DNA of 64,000 bases from Myxococcales bacterium (GTDB taxonomy: Bacteria > Myxococcota > Myxococcia > Myxococcales > Myxococcaceae): the NCBI GenBank assembly GCA_016191815.1, contig JACPVI010000062.1:1-64000 (forward strand). The letters run 5' to 3'. Positions 17,052-25,367 of the stretch are shown here, piece by piece; within the stretch, counting starts at the first letter, position 1; each line of letters opens with the position of its first letter. The translations under genes were made by a program, and so were the position numbers. The notes beneath the pieces are model-generated. The model was not told the DNA's origin. It ran no database searches and saw only the letters and a list, made by a program, of their open reading frames with translations.

Positions 17052-18455
17052 TCAGCCTCGCCGTGCCCCGGCGGCGGCGTACAGGTCCTCCAGTGAATGC
17101 CAGCGAGGCCTCCTCACACCTCGCGGCAATTGGCGGAGAAAGAATCGGCGCCCCAGAGTGTGATTCCGCGGATTCGGATACGCCAGGACCTTCCGCTCGA
17201 GCTCGGTGGTCAGGCCGGATGGAGACCTGACCGAGCCCCACTTGCACTCGCCCAGCTCAGTCCAACCGTCGTCCCGCATCCCCACCACATCGATCTGCAC
17301 CTCCTTGTCCCAGTACTCACCCACCCTCACTGATGCCTCCACTCCTTCTTGGGCGAGCAGCTTGGGGAGCGCCTCGCGGCAGAGCCGCTCGAAGCAGGAG
17401 CCGAAGTAGGATTCCAGATTCGGCCTCAAAAGCTCCTGGAAGGCGTGGCGCGGCCCGTGCTGCTGCACGAAGCTCTGGTTGGGGAAGACGAAGCGGAACC
17501 AGAAGCGAAGGAGCGGATCCTCCAGCGAGAAGCGCACGTGGCGCTTGGCCTCCCGCTCGCCGGTGAGCGGGAAGCGGCGGGCGACGTACCCGAGCTGAAC
17601 CAACTGCTCGAGGTAGTAGTGGAGGCTTCGTTCGGGCAGCCCCGAGACGCGGGCAATCTCGCGGCCGGAGCCCAAGTTCTGCGCGATCGCCAGCAGTACC
17701 GCGTGGTAGCCGGTGACGTCGCGTAGCTCCTCGCGCAGGAGGAATTCCGGCTCGCGGAAGAGCGGGGCGAACTCCGTCAAGAGGTTCGCCTCGATGTTGG
17801 CGGTGAGGGATTTTTCCGGCGCGAAGGCGAGCAGGTACTGCGGCACCCCTCCCACGATGAAATAGGCGCCGGCCCGCTGCGGCAAGGACCAGGAGCGATG
17901 GAACCGGGCGGCCTCCGAGTAGCTCAGGGGCTGGAGGTGAATCTGGGCGGTCCTCCGGCCGAAGAGGGGGCTCTGCCGGCCGAGGATTTCTCGTTCCATG
18001 AAGCCGATGAAGGAGCCGCAGAGAATCAGGAGCACCTTGCCGGACCGTTTCCACCGGCGATCCCACAGCTCCTGCAAGAGCGAGGGAAGCTCGGGAGAGG
18101 CGCCGGCCGTCCACTGGAACTCGTCGAACGCCAGCACCAGCTTGCCCGGGCGCTTCCAGTGCGGCTCCAGCTGATCGAGCGCGGTCCGCCAGCTGTCGGC
18201 CGGCAAGGCGGCCAAGAGGGGCTGTTTGAGCTCGCGGGCCGCCTCGGCAAGGAACTCGCGGAGCTGCAAGGCGGCGGGAGCGACCTTGCCCACGTGGTAG
18301 ATCCCTGGGCGCTTGCGCATGAAATGGAGGATGAGCTCGCTCTTCCCGACGCGCCGGCGTCCATAGAGGGGGATGAATGCCGCCGCGGGGGACGCCCAAG
18401 CCTCCTCGAGGAGGGCGATCTCGCGCTCCCGGCCGACGAACCGATCTCCGCTCAT
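17052..18455 (-). CDS. archaeal-type AAA ATPase with C-terminal nuclease-like (DUF234) domain
   Basis: 467 residues. Near the N-terminus FVGREREIALLEEA is followed by the Walker A YGRRRVGKSELI, and Walker B is LVLAFDEFQW. The middle holds a winged-helix segment (AIAQNLGSGREIARVSGLPE). The C-terminal part carries DKEVQIDVVGMRDDGWTELG and ECKWG, a PD-(D/E)xK-like arrangement as in the DUF234 partner domain. The family is common in archaea and patchy in bacteria, with functions unproven. Three 15-bp repeats sit directly before the start, so autoregulation is plausible. Confidence 0.85.
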   Translation of the reverse strand: MSGDRFVGREREIALLEEAWASPAAAFIPLYGRRRVGKSELILHFMRKRPGIYHVGKVAPAALQLREFLAEAARELKQPLLAALPADSWRTALDQLEPHWKRPGKLVLAFDEFQWTAGASPELPSLLQELWDRRWKRSGKVLLILCGSFIGFMEREILGRQSPLFGRRTAQIHLQPLSYSEAARFHRSWSLPQRAGAYFIVGGVPQYLLAFAPEKSLTANIEANLLTEFAPLFREPEFLLREELRDVTGYHAVLLAIAQNLGSGREIARVSGLPERSLHYYLEQLVQLGYVARRFPLTGEREAKRHVRFSLEDPLLRFWFRFVFPNQSFVQQHGPRHAFQELLRPNLESYFGSCFERLCREALPKLLAQEGVEASVRVGEYWDKEVQIDVVGMRDDGWTELGECKWGSVRSPSGLTTELERKVLAYPNPRNHTLGRRFFLRQLPRGVRRPRWHSLEDLYAAAGARRG

Positions 18456-18458
18456 GTC

Positions 18459-18503
18459 GCAAGACTCGACTCGTCAAGTCGTAACTTGTCAAGGTTAAAC
18501 TTG
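18459..18503 (-). promoter_or_regulatory. three tandem 15-bp pseudo-palindromic repeats before the ATPase start
   Basis: On the plus strand the units are gCAAGACTCGACTCG, tCAAGTCGTAACTTG and tCAAGGTTAAACTTG, in perfect 15-base register. The last two are dyads of the form CAAG-N6-CTTG. On the minus strand a TTGACA hexamer lies across a junction and could be a -35 element. They end 3 bases before the ATG, so a bound protein would block both transcription and initiation. Confidence 0.65.
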
Positions 18504-18599
18504 CTGTTCGGTGGGCGGTGGTGGATCGACGGACGACCGGCGCCTTTGCTGGGGGATTCGCAGCCGCTAGAATTCAGGGCACGTCTCAAGGGGGTTGCC

Positions 18600-19451
18600 A
18601 TGTTGAAGGTGAGAGGCAATCGAAGTGCGCGTCAGGTAAGCGGCCGCGAGGGCGCCAAGGAGAGGCCCGGCTCGCCGGCGGCGGAGAAGCCCGGAGGATG
18701 GATTCCCAGGCCGCGGCTTCGGCAGAGGCCGGTGGAGGCGCTGGTGAGCCATCTGTCCTCGAAGCTGGACCGGGCGCTCTCGTTCCTCGACCCCTCCGGG
18801 CCGAAGCCCATCACCCTCACCGGGGTGACCGACCGGCATTTCGCGGAGATGGAGGGGAAGGTGGCGTCGCTGGAGGCGGGCGAGCGGCCGCTGACGGCGA
18901 AGGAGAAGGCGGCGCTCGCACAGGGGAAGGTGTTGAGCGAGGCCAGCCGGCGCGCGGACGGCTCGGTGGAGGAGCGGACCATCGGGGTGGTGGACCTCCC
19001 GCTCGAGCGCTTCCTTAAGAAGGTGCCCGCGAAGGATTGGGGCCGGCACCTGGCGGACTACAAGGGCGGAGAGGTTCGGGAGGCGGGTCCGGGGCGTCAG
19101 GTGGAGCGGATGGTGCTGGGGGCGCCCGGGAAGGATCTGGACATGACGAAGGTGGAGACGGTGCGCGAGGAGCGGGACTCGAGCGGGCGGATCTCCGCGG
19201 CGCGGGTGCGCTGGGAGGTGCTGAAGTCGGACAACGGCTCGGTGGCGAAGGACATCGGGACCGTGCGCTTCGAGCGGTTCGGGGAGAAGACGCTGGTGAC
19301 TTGGCACTCGGCTCACGATCTCGCGGTGGCGCCCTTTTCGAGCCCGGTGCTCCCCGGAGCGGTGAAGGACGCGCTGCTCGGCGCGACGCTCTCCGGCTAC
19401 TTCAGCCGGGCGATCGAGCACTACCGCGCGGAGGCCGGCGCCGGAAGCTAG
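18600..19451 (+). CDS. SRPBCC-like protein of unknown function with basic N-terminal tail
   Basis: 283 residues from the ATG at 18600 (AAGGGGG 5 bases upstream). The first ~45 residues are basic and disordered-looking (Arg/Pro/Gly-rich) with no signal peptide. The remainder resembles a START/SRPBCC ligand-binding fold: repeated strands such as RVRWEVLKSDNGSVAKDIGT, then TLVTWHSAHDLAVAP, ending in a long helix (GYFSRAIEHYRAEAG). The family call is by shape only. It is convergent with the MFS gene. Confidence 0.7.
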   Translation: MLKVRGNRSARQVSGREGAKERPGSPAAEKPGGWIPRPRLRQRPVEALVSHLSSKLDRALSFLDPSGPKPITLTGVTDRHFAEMEGKVASLEAGERPLTAKEKAALAQGKVLSEASRRADGSVEERTIGVVDLPLERFLKKVPAKDWGRHLADYKGGEVREAGPGRQVERMVLGAPGKDLDMTKVETVREERDSSGRISAARVRWEVLKSDNGSVAKDIGTVRFERFGEKTLVTWHSAHDLAVAPFSSPVLPGAVKDALLGATLSGYFSRAIEHYRAEAGAGS

Positions 19452-19458
19452 CGCCGGC
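19434..19458. terminator. GC-rich hairpin at the stop of the SRPBCC-like gene, between convergent genes
   Basis: Perfect 8-bp arms, GCCGGCGC (19434-19441) and GCGCCGGC (19451-19458), with a 9-base loop that contains the TAG stop. No U-tract follows, so it is a weak candidate for a bidirectional terminator. Confidence 0.35.
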
Positions 19459-19470
19459 GCGTTCAGCCAA

Positions 19471-20715
19471 TCAGCCGGCCCCAGGTGGCGTCCGTGCGCT
19501 GGAGGACGCCTGCTCGGCGCGGCGAACCCGCGCCTCCACGGCGCGCATCAGGATCGGCAGCGCCAACGACAGCGCGATCGACAAGAGCGCCACCCTCGGC
19601 ATCCCCACCAGCCGGCGCACCGGGGCGGCGCCCGGCTCCTCCGAGAGCATCTGCGCCGAGACGAATGCGCCGACCGCCGAGGAGGCGTGCTGCACCGCCG
19701 ACTGCAACGACTGGAATCGCGCCCGCTCGAACGGCCTCGGCACCCGCGTCGCCAGCGCGGCGTACGGCACGTTCCGGAACGACATCGCCACCATCATCGA
19801 GAGGAACAACACCATCACCGGCAACCGCACCGGCTCCTCCAGGAAGAACAGCCCCATCGCCACCACCAGCATCAGCGAACCCACCGCCCCCACCCGGAAC
19901 GAGCCGAACCGATCCACCAGCGCCCCCACCACCCGGATCGCCGCGAAGCTCACGAAGCCACCCACGAAGTACAGCCACTTCAACCCCTCCCGCGGATAGC
20001 CCAGGTTCCCCTGCAAGTACGCCGAGAGATTCGGCAACACCATGAAGCTCGCCGACATCGCCAGCGCCGTCATCAGATACGAAAGCCACACCGACGGCTG
20101 CGACAGTAACGACCTCGTCCCCGCCAACTCCGCGCCCGCCGCCCCCAAGTGCCCCCGAAGCGGCGGCAACACCGCAATCGCCGCCAGCACCAGTGTGAGC
20201 CCCAGCCCCGCCACCGCGAAGAACGGGCTCCGCCATCCCAGCTCCTCCGCCAGGTACAGCCCCGTCGGCACCCCCAGCACCGACGCCACCGAAAACGCCC
20301 CCATCACCGTCCCGATCGCCCTCCCCCTCCGCTCCGGCGGAATCACGTCCGAGATGATCGATAGCGACAGCGACGTCGCCGGGCCGCCGAATCCCCCCGC
20401 CACCACCCGCGCCAATACCAGCGAGTGAAAGCCCTGCGCGAAACCGCCGAGCGCCGTCCCCAACACCAACCCCAACATCGCCCCTCCCAACGCCAGCCTC
20501 CGGTCGAAGCGGTCCAGAAACGGTGACGCGATCAGCCCCGTCACCGCCGCCGAGGCCGTGTAGCTGCCACCGATGAGCCCCAGGTCGGATTCCGGAATTC
20601 CCAGCGCCCGCGCGAAGTCCGGACCCAGCGGCATCACCATCATGAAGTCCAGCACGTTGACGAACTGGACCGCCGCGATGAGGTAGATGACCGAGCGGCC
20701 TTTTTCCACCCTCAC
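19471..20715 (-). CDS. MFS transporter
   Basis: 414 residues, about 12 hydrophobic segments. MMVMPLGPDFARALG at the N-terminus and the loop-2 element LDRFDRRLALGG, then SIISDVIPPERRGRAIGTVM, are hallmarks of the major facilitator superfamily, closest in style to the drug:H+ antiporter-1 group. The GTG at 20715 lies in a G-rich tract; GTG at 20709 is an alternative with better ribosome-binding context. The substrate is unknown. It follows the chemoreceptor gene and a strong hairpin. Confidence 0.88.
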   Translation of the reverse strand: MRVEKGRSVIYLIAAVQFVNVLDFMMVMPLGPDFARALGIPESDLGLIGGSYTASAAVTGLIASPFLDRFDRRLALGGAMLGLVLGTALGGFAQGFHSLVLARVVAGGFGGPATSLSLSIISDVIPPERRGRAIGTVMGAFSVASVLGVPTGLYLAEELGWRSPFFAVAGLGLTLVLAAIAVLPPLRGHLGAAGAELAGTRSLLSQPSVWLSYLMTALAMSASFMVLPNLSAYLQGNLGYPREGLKWLYFVGGFVSFAAIRVVGALVDRFGSFRVGAVGSLMLVVAMGLFFLEEPVRLPVMVLFLSMMVAMSFRNVPYAALATRVPRPFERARFQSLQSAVQHASSAVGAFVSAQMLSEEPGAAPVRRLVGMPRVALLSIALSLALPILMRAVEARVRRAEQASSSARTPPGAG

Positions 20716-20758
20716 CCCTCCCTCGCCCCTGCCCCTCTCCCGCCAGGCGGGACAGGGG
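20708..20758 (-). terminator. hairpin and G-rich tract between chemoreceptor and MFS genes
   Basis: Directly after the chemoreceptor stop, 20732-20743 and 20747-20758 form a stem with 11 of 12 pairs and a 3-base loop. It is followed on the minus strand by five G-runs (GGGG, GGGG, GGG, GGGG, GGG) spaced 1-3 bases apart, a G-quadruplex-type motif that ends at the MFS start. It may insulate the two genes or tune MFS translation. Confidence 0.5.
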
Positions 20759-20760
20759 AC

Positions 20761-22842
20761 CTACACCTTGAACCGCCGCACCTCGGCGCGCAAGACGTCC
20801 GCCTGCTGCCGCAAGGACTCGATCGCCTCCTCGAGCTGCTTCACCGAACGCGACTGGTGCTCCGAGACCGACTTGATCGTCTCCACCGCCTTCAAGACCT
20901 GCTCCGAACCCTTCGTCTGCTCCTTCTGCGCCCGATTCAGGTGGGTCACCATCTCGTTGATGCTCTCGATCGACTTCGTGATCTGCTTCGAGCCGTGCGC
21001 CTGTTCCTGCGAGCTGCGCTGCACGTGCGCGGTGATCAGCTTCATCTTCTCCGCGCCCTTCATGATCTGCTCCGTCCCCTTCGCCTGAGCGTTCGACGCC
21101 TCGCTCACCTGCTGCACCGTCCGCGCGATCCGCTGGATCGACGCCGTCACCTGCTTCGACCCCCGCGCCTGCTCCACCGTCGCCCGCGCAATCGCCTTCA
21201 CCATCATCGTGCTCTTGTTCGCCGAGTCGAAAATCTTCTTGAGCGCCCCCTCCGCCTCCCGGCCCAACAGCACCCCCTCCTCTACGTTCCGCACCCCCTG
21301 GTTCATCGCCGCCACCGCGTTGCGCGACTCCTCCTGCACGCTCCGGATCAGATCCGCGATCTCCTTCGTCGACGCCCCCGTCCGCTCCGCCAGGTCCTTG
21401 ATCTCCTCCGCCACCACCGCGAACCCCTTGCCGTGCTCCCCCGCCTGCGCCGCGATGATCGCCGCGTTCAACGCCAAGAGGTTCGTCTGCTCCGCCACCT
21501 CGTCGATCACGTTCAGGATGTTGCCGATCTCCTGGATCCGCTTCCCCAACGACTCGATCACCGAGAGCGCCGTCCGCGAGGACTCCTTGATCTTGTCGAT
21601 GCCCGCCATCGTCTTCTGCAGGCTCTCCACCCCCAGCTCCGAGTCCTTCGAGGCCTGCTCCGACAGCCGGGCCGTCTCGTTGGCGTTCGTCTCCACCTGC
21701 CCGATCGAGATGTCCATCTCGCTCATCGAGGAGGAGGTCTCCTCCGTCGAGGCGTACAGCTCCTCGATGTTCTTCGCCACCTCCTTGATCGAGTTCGTCA
21801 TCTGCTCGATCGCCGCGGTGGTCTCCTGCACCGAGTGCGCCATCGCCTGGACGTTCTCCGCCACCTCGTCGTTGGTGGCCGCCATCTCCATGATCGACGA
21901 GCTGCTCTCCTCCGCGCTCTGGTAGAGCACCTCCACGTTCTCGGCGATGCCCCGGAGCGAGGCCATCATCTCCACCATCGAGGAGGAGGTCTCCTCCACC
22001 CGCTGCAGCGCCGTCGACGCCCCCGAAGTCACCGTCTGCCCGGTGAGGGAGATCTGCTCGATCACCTGGGCCACGCCCTCAGAGACGCCCCGCACCCGCC
22101 CAAGCGTGTCCCGGAGCGACTGGTTGATCCCGTTGAGCGCGTCCGCCAGGCTCCCCAGCTCGCTGGTGGAGACCTCCTCCACCCTCCCCGAGAGATCCGC
22201 CTCCGAGAGCTTCGAGGCCACCGCGAGCATCGAGCCGAGCGGCTGGAGGATGAACCAGCGCGAGATGAACCACACCAGGAGGAGGAAGACGATGCACCCG
22301 ATGCCCAGGGCCACCAGCACGGTGCGCTCGAGCTGCCCCACCGCCTGCTCGATCACCTTCCGGTCGAGCACCACCAGCACGTAGCCCACGCCCTCGCCGG
22401 AGGCGGGCGCCACCGAGTCGGCGACCAGCAGCGCCCCGCTCCTCAGCGGGTGCCGCCCCAGCGGCTGCTCGGCGGAGATGAACTCCTCCCTCACGTCCTG
22501 CACCAGCTTGGGGTCGACCCCCGGCTTCACCGCCACCATCTCGCACTGCTCGTGGGGAGCGCAGTACAGCACCGCCACCAACTGCACCTCGCGATCGCCC
22601 TCGGTCACCCGCTCGATCTCCAGGGCGGCCTCGTTGACGTCCACCCCGCGGGCGACCTTCACCTTGCGCTTCACCTCGCGGGCCACCGCGTTTCCGCGCT
22701 GGGCGAGAGTGCCCTCGAGATACGCGCGGGCCTGCGCCGGCACGATGAGGTAGAGCACCAGGAGGATGATCACCAGCGCCACCGCGAAGAAGATGAAGAT
22801 GGCCCAGGAAAGGCTCACCCTCTTTCGCGCTCGCGTGTCCAA
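20761..22842 (-). CDS. methyl-accepting chemotaxis protein with a double set of 28-residue repeats
   Basis: 693 residues: TM1 near 12-34, a periplasmic sensor domain of ~140 residues, TM2 near 175-195 (VALGIGCIVFLLLVWFI), HAMP, then a very long coiled-coil. The hairpin tip is conserved (AGEHGKGFAVVAEEIKDLAE near residue 470), so it should contact CheA and CheW. Before the tip four 28-residue units start EETSSSMVEM, EESSSSIMEM, QETTAAIEQM and EETSSSMSEM. After it four more start EQARGSKQV, AQAKGTEQI, EQAHGSKQI and EQTKGSEQV. No che genes lie nearby. Confidence 0.92.
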   Translation of the reverse strand: MDTRARKRVSLSWAIFIFFAVALVIILLVLYLIVPAQARAYLEGTLAQRGNAVAREVKRKVKVARGVDVNEAALEIERVTEGDREVQLVAVLYCAPHEQCEMVAVKPGVDPKLVQDVREEFISAEQPLGRHPLRSGALLVADSVAPASGEGVGYVLVVLDRKVIEQAVGQLERTVLVALGIGCIVFLLLVWFISRWFILQPLGSMLAVASKLSEADLSGRVEEVSTSELGSLADALNGINQSLRDTLGRVRGVSEGVAQVIEQISLTGQTVTSGASTALQRVEETSSSMVEMMASLRGIAENVEVLYQSAEESSSSIMEMAATNDEVAENVQAMAHSVQETTAAIEQMTNSIKEVAKNIEELYASTEETSSSMSEMDISIGQVETNANETARLSEQASKDSELGVESLQKTMAGIDKIKESSRTALSVIESLGKRIQEIGNILNVIDEVAEQTNLLALNAAIIAAQAGEHGKGFAVVAEEIKDLAERTGASTKEIADLIRSVQEESRNAVAAMNQGVRNVEEGVLLGREAEGALKKIFDSANKSTMMVKAIARATVEQARGSKQVTASIQRIARTVQQVSEASNAQAKGTEQIMKGAEKMKLITAHVQRSSQEQAHGSKQITKSIESINEMVTHLNRAQKEQTKGSEQVLKAVETIKSVSEHQSRSVKQLEEAIESLRQQADVLRAEVRRFKV

Positions 22843-22919
22843 GCGGGCTGACTGTATGGAGGGACCTCCCGCGAGGGCAAGAAACTGATGAGAACGTCCC
22901 TCCCGCCCCGAGGCGACTG

Positions 22920-23699
22920 ATGGCCGGCTACATCCACGGGGAGACCGACCCGCGCGAGGTGGCCCGGCTGGAGAAACAGGCCCGCTTCGCCTCGCCCTTC
23001 ATCCTCCGCGAGCTGGACGCCACCCCCGGCATGCGCGTGCTCGACCTCGCCACCGGCGTGGGCGCGATGGCCCAGCAGCTATTCGAGCGCTTCCCCGGCG
23101 TCCGGCTGTTCGCGCTGGATCTCGACCGCCGGAAGCTCTCCCACGCCGCAGCCCACCATCCCGGGCCGGGCTACGTCCGCGGCGACGCTTCTCGCCTGCC
23201 CTTCAAAGGCGGCGCCTTCGAGCGGGTGCACTGCTCGTGGCTGCTCGAGCACCTCGCCCGGCCGGTCGAGGTGCTCCGCGAGGTGCGCCGGGTGCTCGCC
23301 GCCGGCGGCTACTGCCACCTCACCGAGGTGGACAACTCCACCTTCCGCACCTCGCCCGAAAGCCCCGAGGTGGCGCAGACGCTGAGCGCCCTCAACACCG
23401 CCCAGATCGCCGCGGGAGGGGACCCCTTCATCGGCCAGAGGCTCGAGGCCCTCTTCCGGGAGGCCGGCTTTTCCCGGGTGAGGCTGATCCCCGCCGAGCT
23501 TCGCGGCACGGGGGACGACTTGCGCTTCTTCCACGCCTTTGCCGAGGAGTTCGCCGAGATCTTCGAGAGCCTGGACGAGGCGCTGGGGCCGAAGATGGCG
23601 CCCACGCTGCGGGCGGCGGCGCGGCGGCTGAGAGAGCTGCCGGGGACCCCCGGCGCCGAGATGTACTACCGCGGAGTCATCGGCCAAGCGTGGCGGTGA
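22920..23699 (+). CDS. SAM-dependent methyltransferase (class I)
   Basis: 259 residues. Motif I is VLDLATGVGAMAQQL near residue 40, followed by the acidic end of beta-2 (FALDLDRRKL), then YVRGDASRLPFKGGAFERVH (motifs II/III), the Methyltransf_11 pattern. The C-terminal helices (AEEFAEIFESLDEALGPKM) are typical of ubiE/CmoA-like small-molecule enzymes. The substrate cannot be inferred. It is divergent from the chemoreceptor with 77 bases between starts. Confidence 0.88.
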   Translation: MAGYIHGETDPREVARLEKQARFASPFILRELDATPGMRVLDLATGVGAMAQQLFERFPGVRLFALDLDRRKLSHAAAHHPGPGYVRGDASRLPFKGGAFERVHCSWLLEHLARPVEVLREVRRVLAAGGYCHLTEVDNSTFRTSPESPEVAQTLSALNTAQIAAGGDPFIGQRLEALFREAGFSRVRLIPAELRGTGDDLRFFHAFAEEFAEIFESLDEALGPKMAPTLRAAARRLRELPGTPGAEMYYRGVIGQAWR

Positions 23700-23769
23700 G
23701 GCCGGGGCTCCCTTGCCTGGGCACTGCCGCGCGGTAGCGCGGGTGTTGGCTCGAGCGTAGATTGGCGCC

Positions 23770-24393
23770 ATGGATGAGTCGTTCGAGCAAACTCTCGCAA
23801 ACGCCCCATCGGTTTCGGAGGAGACGCGCATCCTCCTGCGCGGAGTCGACTGGAAGCAGTTCCAGCACTGGCTCCGCATGCGTGCCGACAATCGCAGCGT
23901 GCACATCGCCTACCGGGAAGGGGATCTGGAGCTGATGGCGCCCTCCTACGGGCATGAAGTCTCGACGTATGACATCTCGATTCTGGTCACGGCTTGGTCG
24001 GAGGTGACGGGGACGGAGCTGAGCGGATGCGGTTCGTGGACCATTCAGGACGAGCGCGCCAAGCGTGGGGTCGAGCCTGACAGTTGCTTCATCGTCGGCC
24101 CCCGAGAAGAGCGGCCTCCCGACATCGCCATCGAGGTGATTTGGACCAAGCCGTTGCTCGACCGGTTGGACATCTACTGGCACCTCGGCGTGCGAGAGGT
24201 CTGGTGCTGGAAGCGCTCCGGCGGTTTCGACGTCTTCGCGCGGCGGCGCAGGAGCTACGCACGCGTGCGGGGCAGTGAGCTTCTGCCTGATCTGGATTTG
24301 GAATTGCTTGCCAAGCACGTGGGCAAGAAGCGCCCCATTCTCGCCGCGAAGGCGTACCGCGCGGCGCTGAGGAAGCGCGCCGGGCGGCAGTAA
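23770..24393 (+). CDS. Uma2-family (DUF820) PD-(D/E)xK nuclease-like protein
   Basis: 207 residues. The family pattern is present: LMAPSYGHEVSTYDI, GVEPDSCFI and PPDIAIEVIWT (Asp...Glu-x-Val catalytic core), then the YWHLGVREVWCW helix-strand. The Lys usually after ExK is replaced by a Trp/Thr region, as is frequent in Uma2 proteins. These occur in many copies in cyanobacteria and myxobacteria; the biological role is unclear. Confidence 0.85.
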   Translation: MDESFEQTLANAPSVSEETRILLRGVDWKQFQHWLRMRADNRSVHIAYREGDLELMAPSYGHEVSTYDISILVTAWSEVTGTELSGCGSWTIQDERAKRGVEPDSCFIVGPREERPPDIAIEVIWTKPLLDRLDIYWHLGVREVWCWKRSGGFDVFARRRRSYARVRGSELLPDLDLELLAKHVGKKRPILAAKAYRAALRKRAGRQ

Positions 24394-24435
24394 CCTCACG
24401 AGCCAGCGCGCCGGGCCGGTGCAAGGAGGACGGAG

Positions 24436-25245
24436 GTGCGCGTCGCAGCCCTCGAGCTGCCGGCTTCGTTCGGCGAGGTGGCGTCCGCCCTGGCGCGGGT
24501 GGACGCGCTGCTCGCGCCCATCGCCGGTCAGGTGGACCTCGCGCTGCTCCCCGAGCTGGCCCTCACCGGCTACGTCTCGCCCTCCTTCGACTTCGACCTC
24601 AGCCGCTTCGCCGAGCCGGTCGACGGCCCCACCGCGCGCGCGCTCGCCGCCCTGGCGCGCAAGCACCGCCTCGCCCTGTGCGGCCCGCTGGTCGAGCGCC
24701 ACGGCCAGCGGCTTCACAACACCCTCCTCGGCTTCGAGCGGGACGGAACTTTGGCCCTCTGCTACCGCAAGCGTCATCCGTGGCATCCCGAGCTTTGGGC
24801 TGCTCCAGGGAACCTGCCCGTCGGCCCGGTGAGCCTGGCCGGCGCCCTGGTGGCGGCGGCGGTCTGCTACGACGTGCACTTCTTGCTCGAGGGGGGCGAT
24901 CGGCTTCCCGACGCGCGCCCGGACGACGCCGAGGCGAGGGCGAGCCTGGCCCGGGCCGACCTCCTCCTCTTCCCCAGCGCCTGGGTGGACGAGGGCGAGG
25001 ATGCGCGGGATTCGCTCCTTCCGGCCGTGGCGCGCGCGCACGCGGTGCACGTACTGAACGCCAACTGGGGCCGCGGCTCCCCTCCGCTACCGGGGCAAGG
25101 CGGCTCTCGGATCATCGAGGCCTCCGGCGAGGTCGTGGCCCGCGCCAAGCTCCCCTCGATGCAGCCCTCTCCGGGGGGCAGCGGGGGAGTTGGGCACGTC
25201 ACCGGCGCTGCGCTCATCCTGGCCGAGCTTCCCGTCGGAAAGTGA
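24436..25245 (+). CDS. carbon-nitrogen hydrolase (nitrilase superfamily)
   Basis: 269 residues from GTG 24436, with AAGGAGG 8 bases upstream. The Glu-Lys-Cys triad is visible: LLPELALTGY (Glu near 38), CYRKRHPW (Lys near 113) and AVCYDVHF (Cys near 146). The core matches amidases such as omega-amidase or NAD synthetase-like glutaminase domains, but the substrate pocket is not diagnostic. It is co-directional with the Uma2 gene upstream and the lipoprotein gene downstream. Confidence 0.9.
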   Translation: MRVAALELPASFGEVASALARVDALLAPIAGQVDLALLPELALTGYVSPSFDFDLSRFAEPVDGPTARALAALARKHRLALCGPLVERHGQRLHNTLLGFERDGTLALCYRKRHPWHPELWAAPGNLPVGPVSLAGALVAAAVCYDVHFLLEGGDRLPDARPDDAEARASLARADLLLFPSAWVDEGEDARDSLLPAVARAHAVHVLNANWGRGSPPLPGQGGSRIIEASGEVVARAKLPSMQPSPGGSGGVGHVTGAALILAELPVGK

Positions 25246-25367
25246 CCTCGGCGCAGGCTGTCCCAGCGGGACGAGCCCGGTGGCGCGACGCACCGCGGCA
25301 AGCCTGGCCGCTTGATTGTCGGCCTGGCAGCCGCGAGCATGCGCGCCTTCGTCTCCGGGGGTGCCCA

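Noticed and set aside
24678-25367. Upstream extension of the choice-of-anchor-D lipoprotein to base 24678
   Set aside because: The added segment overlaps the nitrilase gene out of frame and removes the signal peptide position; start at 25368 is better.
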